NCBI GenBank assembly: GCA_965641885.1
Contig: OZ282574.1
Coordinates: 4,092,001-4,156,000 of the forward strand
Direction of reading: 5' to 3'
From: Pseudophaeobacter sp965641885
Lineage (GTDB): Bacteria > Pseudomonadota > Alphaproteobacteria > Rhodobacterales > Rhodobacteraceae
Length of the DNA: 64,000 bases
Under the pieces are notes generated by a model. The model was not told where the DNA came from, did not search any database, and saw only the letters and a list, made by a program, of their open reading frames with translations. Below, in pieces: positions 9,988 through 18,702 of this stretch; position 1 is the first letter of the stretch, and each line of letters opens with the position of its first letter. The position numbers and the translations under genes are program-made.

Positions 9988-10758
9988 ATGCCCGCGCCAA
10001 TAAATACCTTCAAACAGGCCCTTGCCCGTGGCGAACGTCAGATCGGCTGCTGGATGTGCTTTGCCGAAGCGCCCGCCGCCGAGATCATGGGCACCGCCGG
10101 TTTTGACTGGCTGGTGATTGACGGCGAACACGCCCCCAATGACATCCGCTCGATCCGCGATCAGCTGATGGCTCTTGAGGCCTCACCCAGCCACCCGGTG
10201 GTGCGGCTGCCCATTGGCGAGACCTGGATGGTGAAACAGGCGCTGGATGCTGGCGCACAAAACATCCTGATCCCAATGATAGAGACTGCCGAACAGGCCC
10301 GCGCCATGGTCCGCGCCTGCCAGTATCCGCCCCATGGCACCCGTGGCGTTGGCGCCACCGCTGCCCGCGCCAGCCGCTTTGGCTCTGTCAGCGAATACAT
10401 TCAGACGGCAGACGCGCAGGTCTGCCTGCTGTTGCAGGTGGAAACCCGCGCAGGGATTGCAAACCTCGATGACATCCTCGCGGTTGAGTGCGTTGATGGT
10501 GTGTTTATTGGCCCATCGGATCTGTCGACTGACATGGGCCATCAGGGCAACTCTGCCCACCCAGAGGTGCGCGCCGTCATCGCCGGTGCCATCAGCCGCA
10601 TCAAGGCCGCAGGCAAGGCCCCGGGCATCCTCGGCGTCACCGAAGAAGCAACACAGGCCTATTTCGACATGGGCGCCCAGTTTCTCGCCGTTGGCATTGA
10701 TGTGCTGCTCCTCGCCCAGACCGCGCGCCGCCTTGCAGCCGGGTGGAAGGCAAAGTAG
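9988..10758 (+). CDS. hpaI: HpaI, 4-hydroxy-2-oxoheptane-1,7-dioate aldolase
   Basis: This 256-residue class II aldolase of the HpcH/HpaI family catalyses the last step of the pathway, releasing pyruvate and succinate semialdehyde. Typical segments are DWLVIDGEHAPND (catalytic His), RGVGATAARASRF, QVETRAGIANL (metal-binding Glu) and FIGPSDLSTDMG (metal-binding Asp). The ATG at 9988 follows GAACGAGG by seven bases; a TTG 42 bases upstream lacks such a site. It is separated from the decarboxylase gene by a terminator-like hairpin, yet keeps the order of the cluster and precedes the importer genes by 132 bp. Confidence 0.93.
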   Translation: MPAPINTFKQALARGERQIGCWMCFAEAPAAEIMGTAGFDWLVIDGEHAPNDIRSIRDQLMALEASPSHPVVRLPIGETWMVKQALDAGAQNILIPMIETAEQARAMVRACQYPPHGTRGVGATAARASRFGSVSEYIQTADAQVCLLLQVETRAGIANLDDILAVECVDGVFIGPSDLSTDMGHQGNSAHPEVRAVIAGAISRIKAAGKAPGILGVTEEATQAYFDMGAQFLAVGIDVLLLAQTARRLAAGWKAK

Positions 10759-10800
10759 TCCTCTGGCAGGGACATGCGGCACATACGTATTTCCCTGCAA

Positions 10801-10830
10801 TTGACCAAAACGTAAGGCCGCCGTTAGCCT
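10801..10830 (+). promoter_or_regulatory. Possible promoter of the importer operon
   Basis: TTGACC at 10801 and TAGCCT at 10825 are separated by 18 bp and lie 60 bp before the binding-protein gene. The -10 match is poor, so this is only a candidate. Confidence 0.3.
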
Positions 10831-10890
10831 GAAGGCACAGGAGCGAGACTGCGCCAGCCGTACATTGGCGCGCCCTCAGGGAGGAACGAC

Positions 10891-12066
10891 ATGAAACGCA
10901 CTTTGCTTGCAGGAATGGTCTCTGCGCTGGCACTGGCCTCGGCCGCCACCGCAGATATCAAAATTGCCCATATCTATGGCAAGACCGGCCCGTTCGAGGC
11001 CTATGCCAAACAGAGCCATGATGGCCTGATGCTGGGGCTGGAATATGCCACCGGCGGCACCATGGAGATCAATGGTGAAAAGATCATCATGATCGAGAAA
11101 GACACCCAGCTGAAGCCGGAGAATGGCAAGGCCCTGCTGGAAGAGGCTTACGGCGACGACGAGGTTGATCTCGCCATCGGCCCCGTTAGCTCGGGCGTCG
11201 CCCTGGCCATGCTGCCCGTCGCGGAAGAATATGAAAAAATCCTGATTGTTGAGCCCGCCGTGGCCGACAGCATCACCGGCTCCAACTGGAACCGCTATAT
11301 CTTCCGCACCTCGCGCAACTCGTCGCAGGATGCGGTCTCCAGCGCCATCGCGCTGGCGGGCGACAACGTCAAAATCGCCACGCTGGCGCAGGACTATGCC
11401 TTTGGCCGCGACGGCATCGCCGCCTTCCGCGAAGCACTGGCCACCCAGGGCATCGAGCTGGTGCACGAGGAATACGCCCCCACCGACACCACCGATTTCA
11501 CCGCAGCCGGTGAGCGCATTTTTAATGCGATGAAGGATCTGGACGGCACCAAAAAGCTGTTTGTGATCTGGGCAGGCGGCGGCAACCCGCTGGGTAAAAT
11601 CAACGCCATGGATCCGGGCCGCTTTGGCATCGAATTTGCCGGTGTTGGCAATATTCTCGCGGCTCTCAAAGGATTTAAAGACTACGAGGGCATGGAAGGC
11701 GGCACCTATTACTACTACGAGCTGCCCGACAATGAGGTGAATGACTGGCTGGTCAAAACCCATTTTGAGCGCTTTGACGGGCCACCTGATTTCTTCACTG
11801 CCGGTGGCATGGCCGCAGGCATTGCCGCAGTTGAGGCAATTCGCAAGGCGGGCTCTACCGACACCGAAGCGCTGATCACCGCCATGGAAGGCATGGAGTG
11901 GGAGACCCCCAAAGGCACCATGCGGTTCCGCGCAGAAGATCATCAGGCGCTGCAGTCGATGTATCACTTCAAGCTCACCGTGCAGGAGGGTGTTGAATGG
12001 GCCGTCCCAGAGCTGGTGCGTGAGCTGACAATCGACGAGATGCCGATCCCGATCCGCAATCAGTAA
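10891..12066 (+). CDS. Branched-chain-type ABC importer, periplasmic substrate-binding protein
   Basis: This 391-residue secreted protein has a Sec signal (MKRTLLAG, hydrophobic run, cleavage near ATA-DIK). The mature part is a type I periplasmic binding fold of the LivK/UrtA superfamily (DIKIAHIYGKTGPFEAYAKQ at the N-terminus; IGPVSSGVALAML as first hinge region). AGGGAGGAACGAC precedes the ATG. It starts an operon with two ATPases and two permeases. Its position right after the hpa genes suggests that it brings an aromatic acid, amine or amino acid into the pathway. The family also carries leucine, urea and many aromatics, so the ligand is inferred from context only. Confidence 0.88.
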   Translation: MKRTLLAGMVSALALASAATADIKIAHIYGKTGPFEAYAKQSHDGLMLGLEYATGGTMEINGEKIIMIEKDTQLKPENGKALLEEAYGDDEVDLAIGPVSSGVALAMLPVAEEYEKILIVEPAVADSITGSNWNRYIFRTSRNSSQDAVSSAIALAGDNVKIATLAQDYAFGRDGIAAFREALATQGIELVHEEYAPTDTTDFTAAGERIFNAMKDLDGTKKLFVIWAGGGNPLGKINAMDPGRFGIEFAGVGNILAALKGFKDYEGMEGGTYYYYELPDNEVNDWLVKTHFERFDGPPDFFTAGGMAAGIAAVEAIRKAGSTDTEALITAMEGMEWETPKGTMRFRAEDHQALQSMYHFKLTVQEGVEWAVPELVRELTIDEMPIPIRNQ

Positions 12067-12135
12067 GCTTTGCCTCTCGCAGTCCCTGGCCCGGGGTCTT
12101 TCCTTGGGCCAGAGTTACACGCAGCCCCATGCTAT

Positions 12136-12161
12136 CCGGTCAGGCCATCTGGTCAGGCCAT
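12136..12161 (+). repeat. 13-bp tandem duplication in the importer operon spacer
   Basis: CCGGTCAGGCCAT is followed directly by CTGGTCAGGCCAT, 12 of 13 identical, in the 187-bp spacer between the binding-protein and first ATPase genes. Confidence 0.75.
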
Positions 12162-12253
12162 CCAGTTGGGGCGCGGTCCCAATGGCATGCTTTTGCAGTA
12201 TCCGCCACCGGCCACAGGGCCGCGTCACACCTACGGGTAAAGATCCAAAAATC

Positions 12254-13033
12254 ATGATGACAGACCCAATCCTGAGAACCACCGATCTGACGGTCCGCTT
12301 TGGCGGTCATGTGGCGGTGGATGCCGTGAGTTGCGACTTTCACGCCGGTGAGTTGACGGCCATCGTCGGCCCCAACGGCGCTGGCAAGACCACCTATTTC
12401 AATCTGATCTCTGGCCAGATCCCAGCCTCGGCGGGGCGTGTTGCTCTGCGCGGGCGTGACATCACGCGGGCCTCTGTGTCAGCCCGTACCAAGGCCGGCA
12501 TCGGTCGCGCCTTTCAGCTGACCAATCTGTTTCCCGGCCTTTCGGTGCTGGAAAACCTGCGCCTGGTGGTGCAGGCCAGACGGGGCCGTGGCTTTAATCT
12601 CTGGTCGATGGTCTCCCGCCATCAGGATTTGACCGACGAGGCCGAAGCGATCCTCGCACGCGTGCGGCTATTGGAGCTGCGCAATCAGGAGGTGTCAGAG
12701 CTGTCGCACGGCAATCAGCGCAAACTTGAGGTGGCGCTGCTGATCGCGCAGGACCCGGATGTCTATATGTTTGACGAACCCACCGCAGGCATGAGCGTGG
12801 ATGAAGCCCCTGTGGTGCTGGATCTCATTGCCGAGCTGAAAGAGCAAAAGGACCGCAGCATCCTGCTGGTCGAACACAAGATGGACGTGATCCGCAGCCT
12901 CGCAGATCGCATAATCGTGTTGCACAATGGCGCACTGGCCGCCGATGGCCCCCCGGCTGAGGTCATGGCCTCAGATGTGGTACAAGAGGCCTATATGGGC
13001 CGCGGTCTCGAAGGAATTCTGGCAGATGTCTGA
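12254..13033 (+). CDS. ABC importer ATP-binding protein (LivG type)
   Basis: This 259-residue ATPase of the branched-chain amino acid importer family has Walker A GPNGAGKTT (about residue 40), the LivG-specific long helical insert after the Q-loop (FQLTNLFPGLSVLENL), signature LSHGNQRKLEVAL, Walker B VYMFDEPTAGM and the H-loop VEHKMD. The ATG at 12254 fits the family N-terminus; the open frame extends 50 codons further up, but that stretch contains the tandem duplication and has no family character. It overlaps the next gene by eight bases. Confidence 0.9.
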   Translation: MMTDPILRTTDLTVRFGGHVAVDAVSCDFHAGELTAIVGPNGAGKTTYFNLISGQIPASAGRVALRGRDITRASVSARTKAGIGRAFQLTNLFPGLSVLENLRLVVQARRGRGFNLWSMVSRHQDLTDEAEAILARVRLLELRNQEVSELSHGNQRKLEVALLIAQDPDVYMFDEPTAGMSVDEAPVVLDLIAELKEQKDRSILLVEHKMDVIRSLADRIIVLHNGALAADGPPAEVMASDVVQEAYMGRGLEGILADV

Positions 13034-13775
13034 TGCAATCATGACGCAAGCCGCACCTGATCCGATCCTGCGGCTCGAGGGTGTCTGCACCAATATCGCG
13101 CAGTACCACATTTTGCAGGGCGTCGATCTGGTGGTGCCGCGCGGCGCTCTTACCATGCTTTTGGGCCGCAATGGCGTTGGCAAGACCACCACACTGCGGA
13201 CAATTATCGGCCATTGGCGCGCCCATCAGGGGCGCATCCTGTTTGACGGGGAAGACATCACCAAACTGCCCACGCCCGCCATTGCCCGGCTGGGCGTCGG
13301 GTTTGTGCCCGAAGACATGGGCATTTTTTCCGACCTCACAGTTGAGGAAAATATGGTGCTGGCGGCAGCCTCTGGCCCGATCAATTCAGCGCGCTTGGAT
13401 TGGATCTTTACCGCCTTCCCGCCCCTCAAGACATTCTGGAAATCAGACGCCGGTACGCTCTCGGGGGGGCAGAAACAGATGCTGTCGATTGCCCGCGCCA
13501 TGGTCGAGGAACGCAGGCTCTACCTGATTGATGAGCCGACCAAAGGCCTTGCCCCCGCGATCATTTCAACCATGGCCAAGGCCCTGAAAGACCTAAAGGA
13601 TCAGGGGTCATCCGTGCTGCTGGTCGAGCAGAATTTTGCCGTCGCCCGCGCGCTCGGAGACAGCGCCAATGTGATGGACGATGGCCGCATGATCTGGTCC
13701 GGCCAGATGGCTGAGCTGGGCCGCGACGCCGCTCTGCAAGAACGCCTTATGGGCCTCAGCATGGAGGCGCATTGA
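13026..13775 (+). CDS. ABC importer ATP-binding protein (LivF type)
   Basis: This 249-residue second ATPase has Walker A GRNGVGKTT, Q-loop region FVPEDMGIFSDLTVEEN, signature LSGGQKQMLSIARAM, Walker B YLIDEPTKGLAP and H-loop VEQNFAVA. LivF proteins are shorter than LivG and lack its insert, as here. The ATG at 13026 lies inside the end of the preceding gene, giving translational coupling. The pair would form the heterodimeric motor of the importer. Confidence 0.92.
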   Translation: MSDAIMTQAAPDPILRLEGVCTNIAQYHILQGVDLVVPRGALTMLLGRNGVGKTTTLRTIIGHWRAHQGRILFDGEDITKLPTPAIARLGVGFVPEDMGIFSDLTVEENMVLAAASGPINSARLDWIFTAFPPLKTFWKSDAGTLSGGQKQMLSIARAMVEERRLYLIDEPTKGLAPAIISTMAKALKDLKDQGSSVLLVEQNFAVARALGDSANVMDDGRMIWSGQMAELGRDAALQERLMGLSMEAH

Positions 13776-13857
13776 ACATGTCCGCCAACCCAGTATTCAC
13801 AGTCATAGCGGCATGGCCTGACGCCGATCTGCCGCCTTGCCCCAAGGGAGACCGCAG

Positions 13858-14889
13858 ATGAGCGCCGCCCCCGAACATGCCCCCACCATGGCGCAGGCCA
13901 CCCTGGCCGAGCGGATTGCGCCACATATGCCGGTTCTGCTGGTGCCCCTGCTGGCGCTGGCGGGATTTGTCGCCATCATGAACCCGGCCAGTTGGCTGAC
14001 GCTCACGGTCTCGGGCCTCGCCATGGGGATGATGATCTTTCTCATGGCCTCCGGCCTGACGCTGGTTTTTGGCCTGATGGATGTGATCAACTTTGGCCAC
14101 GGCGCCTTTGTGTCAGTAGGAGCTTTTGTCGGTATCACCGTGCTGATGGGGCTGGGCCATATGACTGCGGCTCCTTCCTTGATGCTCAACCTCGGGGCCG
14201 TATTGCTGGCGGTCCTTGGGGCCATGCTGGCCACCGGGCTGATGGGCTGGGCCTTTGAAAAAGTCATCGTCGCGCCTGTGTATGGCCATCACCTGAAACA
14301 GATCCTGGTCACCATGGGCGGGCTGATCGTGGTAGAGCAGTTGATCATTGTGCTTTGGGGGCCGGAAGAGATCTATTTCAACCGCCCCGAAGCGCTGAAA
14401 GGCGCCATTACCTTTGCCGGTGCCGCAATCGAGAAATTCCGGCTGGTTGCCGTCGCCGTGGGCCTTGTGGTCTTTGCTGTGATGCGCTGGGTGCTGCGCC
14501 GTACCAAGATTGGCCTGATCGTGCGCGCCGGGGTCGAGAACGGCGAGATGGTCGAGGCCCTTGGCTACCGGCTGAAACTGGTCTTTGTCGGCGTCTTCAT
14601 TGCAGGCTCTGCCCTGGCGGGCCTTGGCGGCGTGATGTGGGCGCTCTATCAAGAAGTCATCACCGCCCATATGGGCAACCAGGCAATGATCCTGATCTTT
14701 ATCGTAGTGATCATTGGCGGGCTTGGCTCGGTCGAGGGCTGCTTTATCGGAGCACTTCTGGTGGGGCTGATGCAGAACTACATCGCCTTTATCGAGCCAA
14801 AGGCAGCGCTGATTTCCAATATTGCCCTGATGGTCACCATCCTGATGTGGCGCCCTATGGGCATGATTCCGGTGGTAAAAGCAAAATGA
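13858..14889 (+). CDS. ABC importer permease (LivH type)
   Basis: This 343-residue inner-membrane permease has about eight to ten predicted helices and the LivH motif GLTLVFGLMDVINFGHGAFVS. The EAA-like coupling region is near GLGSVEGCFIGALLVG. The ATG at 13858 follows AAGGGAG with seven bases between; a TTG 21 bases upstream is unlikely. The stop overlaps the livM-type start (ATGA). It forms one half of the membrane channel. Confidence 0.92.
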   Translation: MSAAPEHAPTMAQATLAERIAPHMPVLLVPLLALAGFVAIMNPASWLTLTVSGLAMGMMIFLMASGLTLVFGLMDVINFGHGAFVSVGAFVGITVLMGLGHMTAAPSLMLNLGAVLLAVLGAMLATGLMGWAFEKVIVAPVYGHHLKQILVTMGGLIVVEQLIIVLWGPEEIYFNRPEALKGAITFAGAAIEKFRLVAVAVGLVVFAVMRWVLRRTKIGLIVRAGVENGEMVEALGYRLKLVFVGVFIAGSALAGLGGVMWALYQEVITAHMGNQAMILIFIVVIIGGLGSVEGCFIGALLVGLMQNYIAFIEPKAALISNIALMVTILMWRPMGMIPVVKAK

Positions 14890-15956
14890 TCCGCTCTCTT
14901 CTGTCTGGCGACCTGCCACGGTCCCTACCCCTGGCGCTGCTCCTTGGCGGCATCCTTATCTGCCTGGCGCTGGCGCCGTTTTTGTTTCCCGGCGTGCGCA
15001 CCGTCGATACCGCCGCGCGGATCTGCATATTCATCGTGCTGGTGGCCAGCTATGATCTGCTGCTGGGCTATGGCGGCATCGTCAGCTTTGCCCATACCAT
15101 GTTCTTTGGCATTGGCGCTTACGGCGTGGCACTGACCTCAACCCATATGGGGCGCGGCTTTGACGCCATCGCCATCGGCAGCCTCGCCGGAGCAGGCCTC
15201 GCCGCCGCACTGGCGCTGTTGATTGGTCTGTTTTCCCTGCGTGTACGGGCGATCTTTTTCGCCATGATCACCCTGGCTGTGGCCTCGGCTGTGGCGGTGC
15301 TGGTCAGTCAGCTCTCGGGCCTCACCGGCGGCGAGGACGGGCTGACATTCAAAACACCGCGCGCTTTGGGCCCCGCCTTCAAGTTTGGCACAGAGACCTT
15401 TGGTGGCACCCTGTTTGGGGTCAAACTCAACGGTAAGCTGTTGGCCTACTACTTTGTCTTTATCGGCGCACTGGTGCTGTTTCTCGCCTTGCTGCGGGTA
15501 GTGAACTCCCCCTTTGGCCGGGTGTTGCAGGCGATCCGCGAAAACGATTTTCGCGCCGAATCCATTGGCTACCGGGTGGTCTACTACCGCGTTTCCGCCA
15601 CCTGCCTGTCAGCTGCAATCGCCGCCTTGGCAGGGTCGCTCTATGCGGTCTGGCTGCGCTACGTCGGCCCGGACACGGTGCTGTCGATGGAGCTGATGAT
15701 AGACATCCTGCTCATGGTGGTGATCGGCGGCATGGGCACGCTCTATGGTGCCATGATCGGAGCCACCCTGTTTGTGCTGGCGCAGAACTATCTGCAAAAC
15801 CTGATGGGGGCCGCCTCTGGACTGGTCGAGGGCCTGCCCATTCTGCCAGAACTGCTCAGCGCTGATCGCTGGCTGCTGTGGCTCGGTGTGCTGTTCATCC
15901 TCAGCGTCTATTTCTTCCCCACTGGAGTTGTCGGCCGACTGCGTGGCAACCGCTAA
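14886..15956 (+). CDS. ABC importer permease (LivM type)
   Basis: This 356-residue permease is the partner of the LivH-type gene, with which it overlaps by four bases. It shows the LivM features SYDLLLGYGGIVSFAHTMFFGIGAY, a glycine-rich loop FSLRVRAIFFAMITLA and the cytoplasmic loop RVLQAIRENDFRAESIGY. The frame stays open upstream for another 177 codons across livH, but the ATG at 14886 is in the expected place for the family. This closes the five-gene importer operon. Confidence 0.92.
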   Translation: MIRSLLSGDLPRSLPLALLLGGILICLALAPFLFPGVRTVDTAARICIFIVLVASYDLLLGYGGIVSFAHTMFFGIGAYGVALTSTHMGRGFDAIAIGSLAGAGLAAALALLIGLFSLRVRAIFFAMITLAVASAVAVLVSQLSGLTGGEDGLTFKTPRALGPAFKFGTETFGGTLFGVKLNGKLLAYYFVFIGALVLFLALLRVVNSPFGRVLQAIRENDFRAESIGYRVVYYRVSATCLSAAIAALAGSLYAVWLRYVGPDTVLSMELMIDILLMVVIGGMGTLYGAMIGATLFVLAQNYLQNLMGAASGLVEGLPILPELLSADRWLLWLGVLFILSVYFFPTGVVGRLRGNR

Positions 15957-16009
15957 AACAGCACCAGGCCGCGACAGGATCATGAGACAGAGCCAGGGTT
16001 GAAAACCGG

Positions 16010-16056
16010 GTCAAGGGCCGCATCAGCGGCCGCGCCCCGCGCGGTTCACCCTTGAC
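16010..16056. repeat. Compound inverted repeat downstream of the importer operon
   Basis: GTCAAGGG (16010-16017) pairs with CCCTTGAC (16049-16056). Inside lie a smaller stem CCGC-ATCA-GCGG and a GC-rich palindromic stretch, so the whole can fold as a branched or cruciform structure. No T-run follows. Confidence 0.6.
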
Positions 16057-16087
16057 GCGCCTGCTCTCAATGAAACTCAATAAAGGT

Positions 16088-16114
16088 CCATCAGGGCAGA
16101 TCTGCCCCTGATGG
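16088..16114. terminator. Near-perfect palindrome, probable bidirectional terminator
   Basis: CCATCAGGG and CCCTGATGG flank an inner CAGATCTGC, making a hairpin of about 12 pairs with one bulge. AAATTTTCCTTTT follows 11 bases later on the plus strand. It lies between the importer operon and the convergent gene at 16230. Confidence 0.5.
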
Positions 16115-16138
16115 CCTTCTGAGCAAATTTTCCTTTTG

Positions 16139-16213
16139 CACCGCGATAGCGGTGCCGGGCCCAACGGGACCGGAGGGATCTTTGATCCATTCAGTCCGGG
16201 CGGGAGCCCCACC
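16139..16213 (+). repeat. REP-like element, copy 1
   Basis: Hairpin 1 is CACCGC-GATA-GCGGTG (16139-16154). The core CCGGGCCCAACGGGA follows. Hairpin 2 is GGATC-TTT-GATCC. The element ends in CCGGGCGGGAGCCCC. The same order of parts recurs at about 28.8, 29.0, 39.1 and 56.1 kb. Confidence 0.75.
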
Positions 16214-16229
16214 CCATTGCCCATAAGGC

Positions 16230-17876
16230 TCAGCGCAGTTGCTTGCCCTCAGGCCAGCTCAGGGTGGTTTCCAGCCGGATCAACCTGTCTTCACCGGGCG
16301 CCAGATCAAATTCCCAGGCCAGAATACCGCGTTGTTTCTCAACATTCTCATGCGCGGGACGCGGCACGGCAACCCAGTCAATTTCCAACTCGTCCTGCTG
16401 ACTATAAGGCACACGGTCCAGCAGGCGCAGCGGCCAGGTCTCGCCGGTCAGGTTCACCACCGAGATCTCCACTGCTTCCTGCCGCTGATTGCTGCGCGAA
16501 ATCACTCCGCGCTCACCGTCGCTTTTCTGCAGCACATCCCGGCTCAGACGCAGCCCGCGGATGGCGCCAAAGCCAAGTTCCGCCTCCTGCCCAGCCGCAA
16601 GTCCTGCAAACCCGGCAAAGGTAACCAGTTTTCCATCCACAAAATACGGCACCCAGTCTGCGGCCAACAGGTCCTCGCCAAATGTATTGCTGATCTCAGC
16701 CACGCGGTACGCTGTTTCATCGCGGGCGGGCACCGCAACGGCCACAACCTTGGCCTCGGTGGTCAGCCTGTCCATATCCAGCCGTAGAATATCCGCGCCA
16801 GAGGCAATCGAAACCGGATGGCCAAAGTGATAGCTCACCCCTGGCCCACTGGTATCAGCTCCCCAGCTCGCCCCCGCAGAATCTTCCATGATCACCGCCT
16901 CAACCATCGGCGCCTCCGAGGCGGCAAAATCACTTTGTGACAGCAGGCGCTGCTTGGGTTCCGGACGAGGCTTCTCAACCCGGCGCAACAGCGGCGGCAG
17001 ATAGGAGGGCGCGCCCTGCTCACCCGGCTCCAGCGTCGAGATCGTCAGATCCACCGCCTCCCAGTTTTCACCGGTATTCTGGCTGACGCCAAATCCCCGC
17101 TGCAGCGACACCTCAGCCATGTCTCCCGTGGTCAGATGCCAGGCATAGCTAGGCTCCGAGAAAACCTCGCCTTTGGTGAAATAGCGCAACTCCAGCTGGC
17201 CCGCTCCGGCCTCCGGCACATCCACCTCGATCACCAGATAGAGCCGGTCGCTGTCCTCACGCGAGATAGCCGCCAGCACTTGCTGGGCTGCCAACAGCTC
17301 GTCTTGCAGCGCCTCCAACTGCTCCTCGATGTTGCGGGCGCGGATCTGCGCCGCCAGCGCCTGTTTGCCTGCGGCATCGGCCTCCTGCGAGATCATCCGG
17401 GTGATCTGGCGCAGCGCGTCTGCCCCGGCATCAGCAAGACCTTCATTGCTGCCCAACTGTTCGAGAAAGCCAATGGCGGTCTTGGCGGCCGAGGCCTCGG
17501 CCTTGGCCTGGCCTGAGGCGTCATAGACGTTTTGAATACGTGCCTTGATCTCCTTGATCACCGCCTCGGCGGCCAGCAGCTCCGGGTCATTTGCAGTGCG
17601 CGGCGGCACGCCCTCCTCGCGAAACAGCAGCGCGGTCTGATCCGCCCCAGTCAGATCAATCTGCAGCGTCTCCAGATCGGCCGTTTTGGGAATATTGCTC
17701 AGGATCAGGCGATGCTGCCCGGCAGGCAGGTCAAGATCGGCCCGCCGGGTGATCTCGGCCAGCTGCGGAAATACCGTGACCTCAGCCACCCGGCTGGCGA
17801 CCGCAATGTCACCGCCCCAGGCAAAAGAGGCGACCGAACTGGCCAGGAGGGAGAAAAGGGAGAGGGAAAATCGCAT
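16230..17876 (-). CDS. Mucoidy inhibitor MuiA-like protein (DUF4139/DUF4140)
   Basis: This 548-residue exported protein has a Sec signal (MRFSLSLFSLLASSVASFAWG). An N-terminal DUF4140-like beta domain (about 24-110) opens with VTVFPQLAEITR. A coiled-coil stretch (about 95-215, rich in Ala, Glu, Gln and Leu) follows, then a large beta-rich DUF4139 domain (about 225-548). Members of this family are periplasmic or cell-surface proteins of unknown biochemical role, sometimes annotated as mucoidy inhibitor A. The gene stands alone, convergent with the importer operon. The assignment rests on architecture, not on catalytic residues. Confidence 0.8.
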   Translation of the reverse strand: MRFSLSLFSLLASSVASFAWGGDIAVASRVAEVTVFPQLAEITRRADLDLPAGQHRLILSNIPKTADLETLQIDLTGADQTALLFREEGVPPRTANDPELLAAEAVIKEIKARIQNVYDASGQAKAEASAAKTAIGFLEQLGSNEGLADAGADALRQITRMISQEADAAGKQALAAQIRARNIEEQLEALQDELLAAQQVLAAISREDSDRLYLVIEVDVPEAGAGQLELRYFTKGEVFSEPSYAWHLTTGDMAEVSLQRGFGVSQNTGENWEAVDLTISTLEPGEQGAPSYLPPLLRRVEKPRPEPKQRLLSQSDFAASEAPMVEAVIMEDSAGASWGADTSGPGVSYHFGHPVSIASGADILRLDMDRLTTEAKVVAVAVPARDETAYRVAEISNTFGEDLLAADWVPYFVDGKLVTFAGFAGLAAGQEAELGFGAIRGLRLSRDVLQKSDGERGVISRSNQRQEAVEISVVNLTGETWPLRLLDRVPYSQQDELEIDWVAVPRPAHENVEKQRGILAWEFDLAPGEDRLIRLETTLSWPEGKQLR

Positions 17877-18196
17877 GTAAAATCTCTATCTGGTTTTGAG
17901 AGGCATGGCCGCAAGCACCGCGAGTTGCGGCGCCCCAAGCAGGGTGCGCTATTGCCGCCATAGTAGAGCCCAGCCGCCCAGACAAAAGCGGTAGTTCCTC
18001 TGGTGGTGCGCCTTGGCGCAAACTTGCCGAACTCCAATCAAAAACCCTGCTCAAAACCTCTGGTCAAAATCTTGACCAGATGCCGCCTGTGCAAACGCAA
18101 AAACGGTGCCGTTCTGGCACCGTTTTGATCCTCACTGGCACGACCGCAGATCCTGCGCAGCCAGTGGTCAACTCTCAATGATGTCTCGGCAAGGGC
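17877..18196. other. 320-bp spacer with two hairpins
   Basis: The spacer between two minus-strand genes holds the palindrome TGGTCAA-AATC-TTGACCA (18061-18078) and the terminator at 18100-18126. The part nearer 17877 should contain the promoter of the MuiA-like gene, but I see no clear promoter motif. Confidence 0.5.
18100..18126 (-). terminator. Rho-independent terminator
   Basis: AAAACGGTGCC and GGCACCGTTTT form an 11-pair stem with a five-base loop. On the minus strand the stem runs into TTTTTG. It lies about 70 bp beyond the stop of the gene ending at 18197. Confidence 0.8.
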
Positions 18197-18574
18197 TCAG
18201 TGTTGCGCCGGAGCCAGCTCTGCGGCCAGACGGGTCGGAGCCTTGCGGACGGGGCGCACCCGCTTGAACCGCTGTTCCAGATCACTGGACGGAAAGCCAA
18301 GAAAGCCACAGGTGCAGATCTTGACGTGGCTTTGCGCGTCAAAGAGGTGCATATGCCCCTTGGTGCGCTTCATGTAGAACCCTTTGTCCTGCAGCCCGCT
18401 GCGCAGCTCTGACCAGGTCTTGGCCCGCTGAAAGTCCGGCGTCAGCATGATCCGCAACTGGATCGCCATCTCCGTATCCATACGATCCTGATCACTGGCG
18501 CTGGACCAGGCTGTCTGCTGCATAGCTGAATCACCGGTTGTCTGTGTTTCGCGTTCAAAATCTTTCGAGTACAT
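18197..18574 (-). CDS. Conserved hypothetical protein, 125 residues
   Basis: I recognise this as a type of small protein seen in Rhodobacteraceae but know no function. The conserved-looking centre reads WSELRSGLQDKGFYMKR, then HLFDAQSHVKICTCGFLGFP and DLEQRFKRVRPV; the two cysteines lie close together (CTC). No signal peptide or membrane segment is visible, so it is probably cytoplasmic. The N-terminal 30 residues are polar and could be dispensable; an internal in-frame ATG (MQQTAW) is an alternative start. A terminator follows. It is transcribed alone, 128 bp downstream of asd in the same direction. Confidence 0.7.
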   Translation of the reverse strand: MYSKDFERETQTTGDSAMQQTAWSSASDQDRMDTEMAIQLRIMLTPDFQRAKTWSELRSGLQDKGFYMKRTKGHMHLFDAQSHVKICTCGFLGFPSSDLEQRFKRVRPVRKAPTRLAAELAPAQH

Positions 18575-18653
18575 GGCTCACATCCCGTTTTCAAATCCCA
18601 CCCTCAGAATATTGGATTTTGTGGCCAGATTTGGGCAGTCCTGCAAAAGAGTA

Positions 18654-18679
18654 AGGGCCACCTCTTGCGAAGCGGCCCT
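18654..18679 (-). terminator. Terminator of asd
   Basis: AGGGCC pairs with GGCCCT around an inner CCTCTT-GCG-AAG partial stem. On the minus strand it is followed by TACTCTTTT. It lies 24 bp after the asd stop. Confidence 0.65.
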
Positions 18680-18702
18680 CCTATCCAAAAGTACGAAAAG
18701 CT

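Noticed and set aside
12104..12253. N-terminal extension of the LivG-type frame
   Set aside because: The extra 50 codons contain the 13-bp duplication and no LivG-like sequence.
14355..14885. N-terminal extension of the LivM-type frame
   Set aside because: It overlaps the LivH-type gene in another frame; the normal LivM start is at 14886 in an ATGA overlap.
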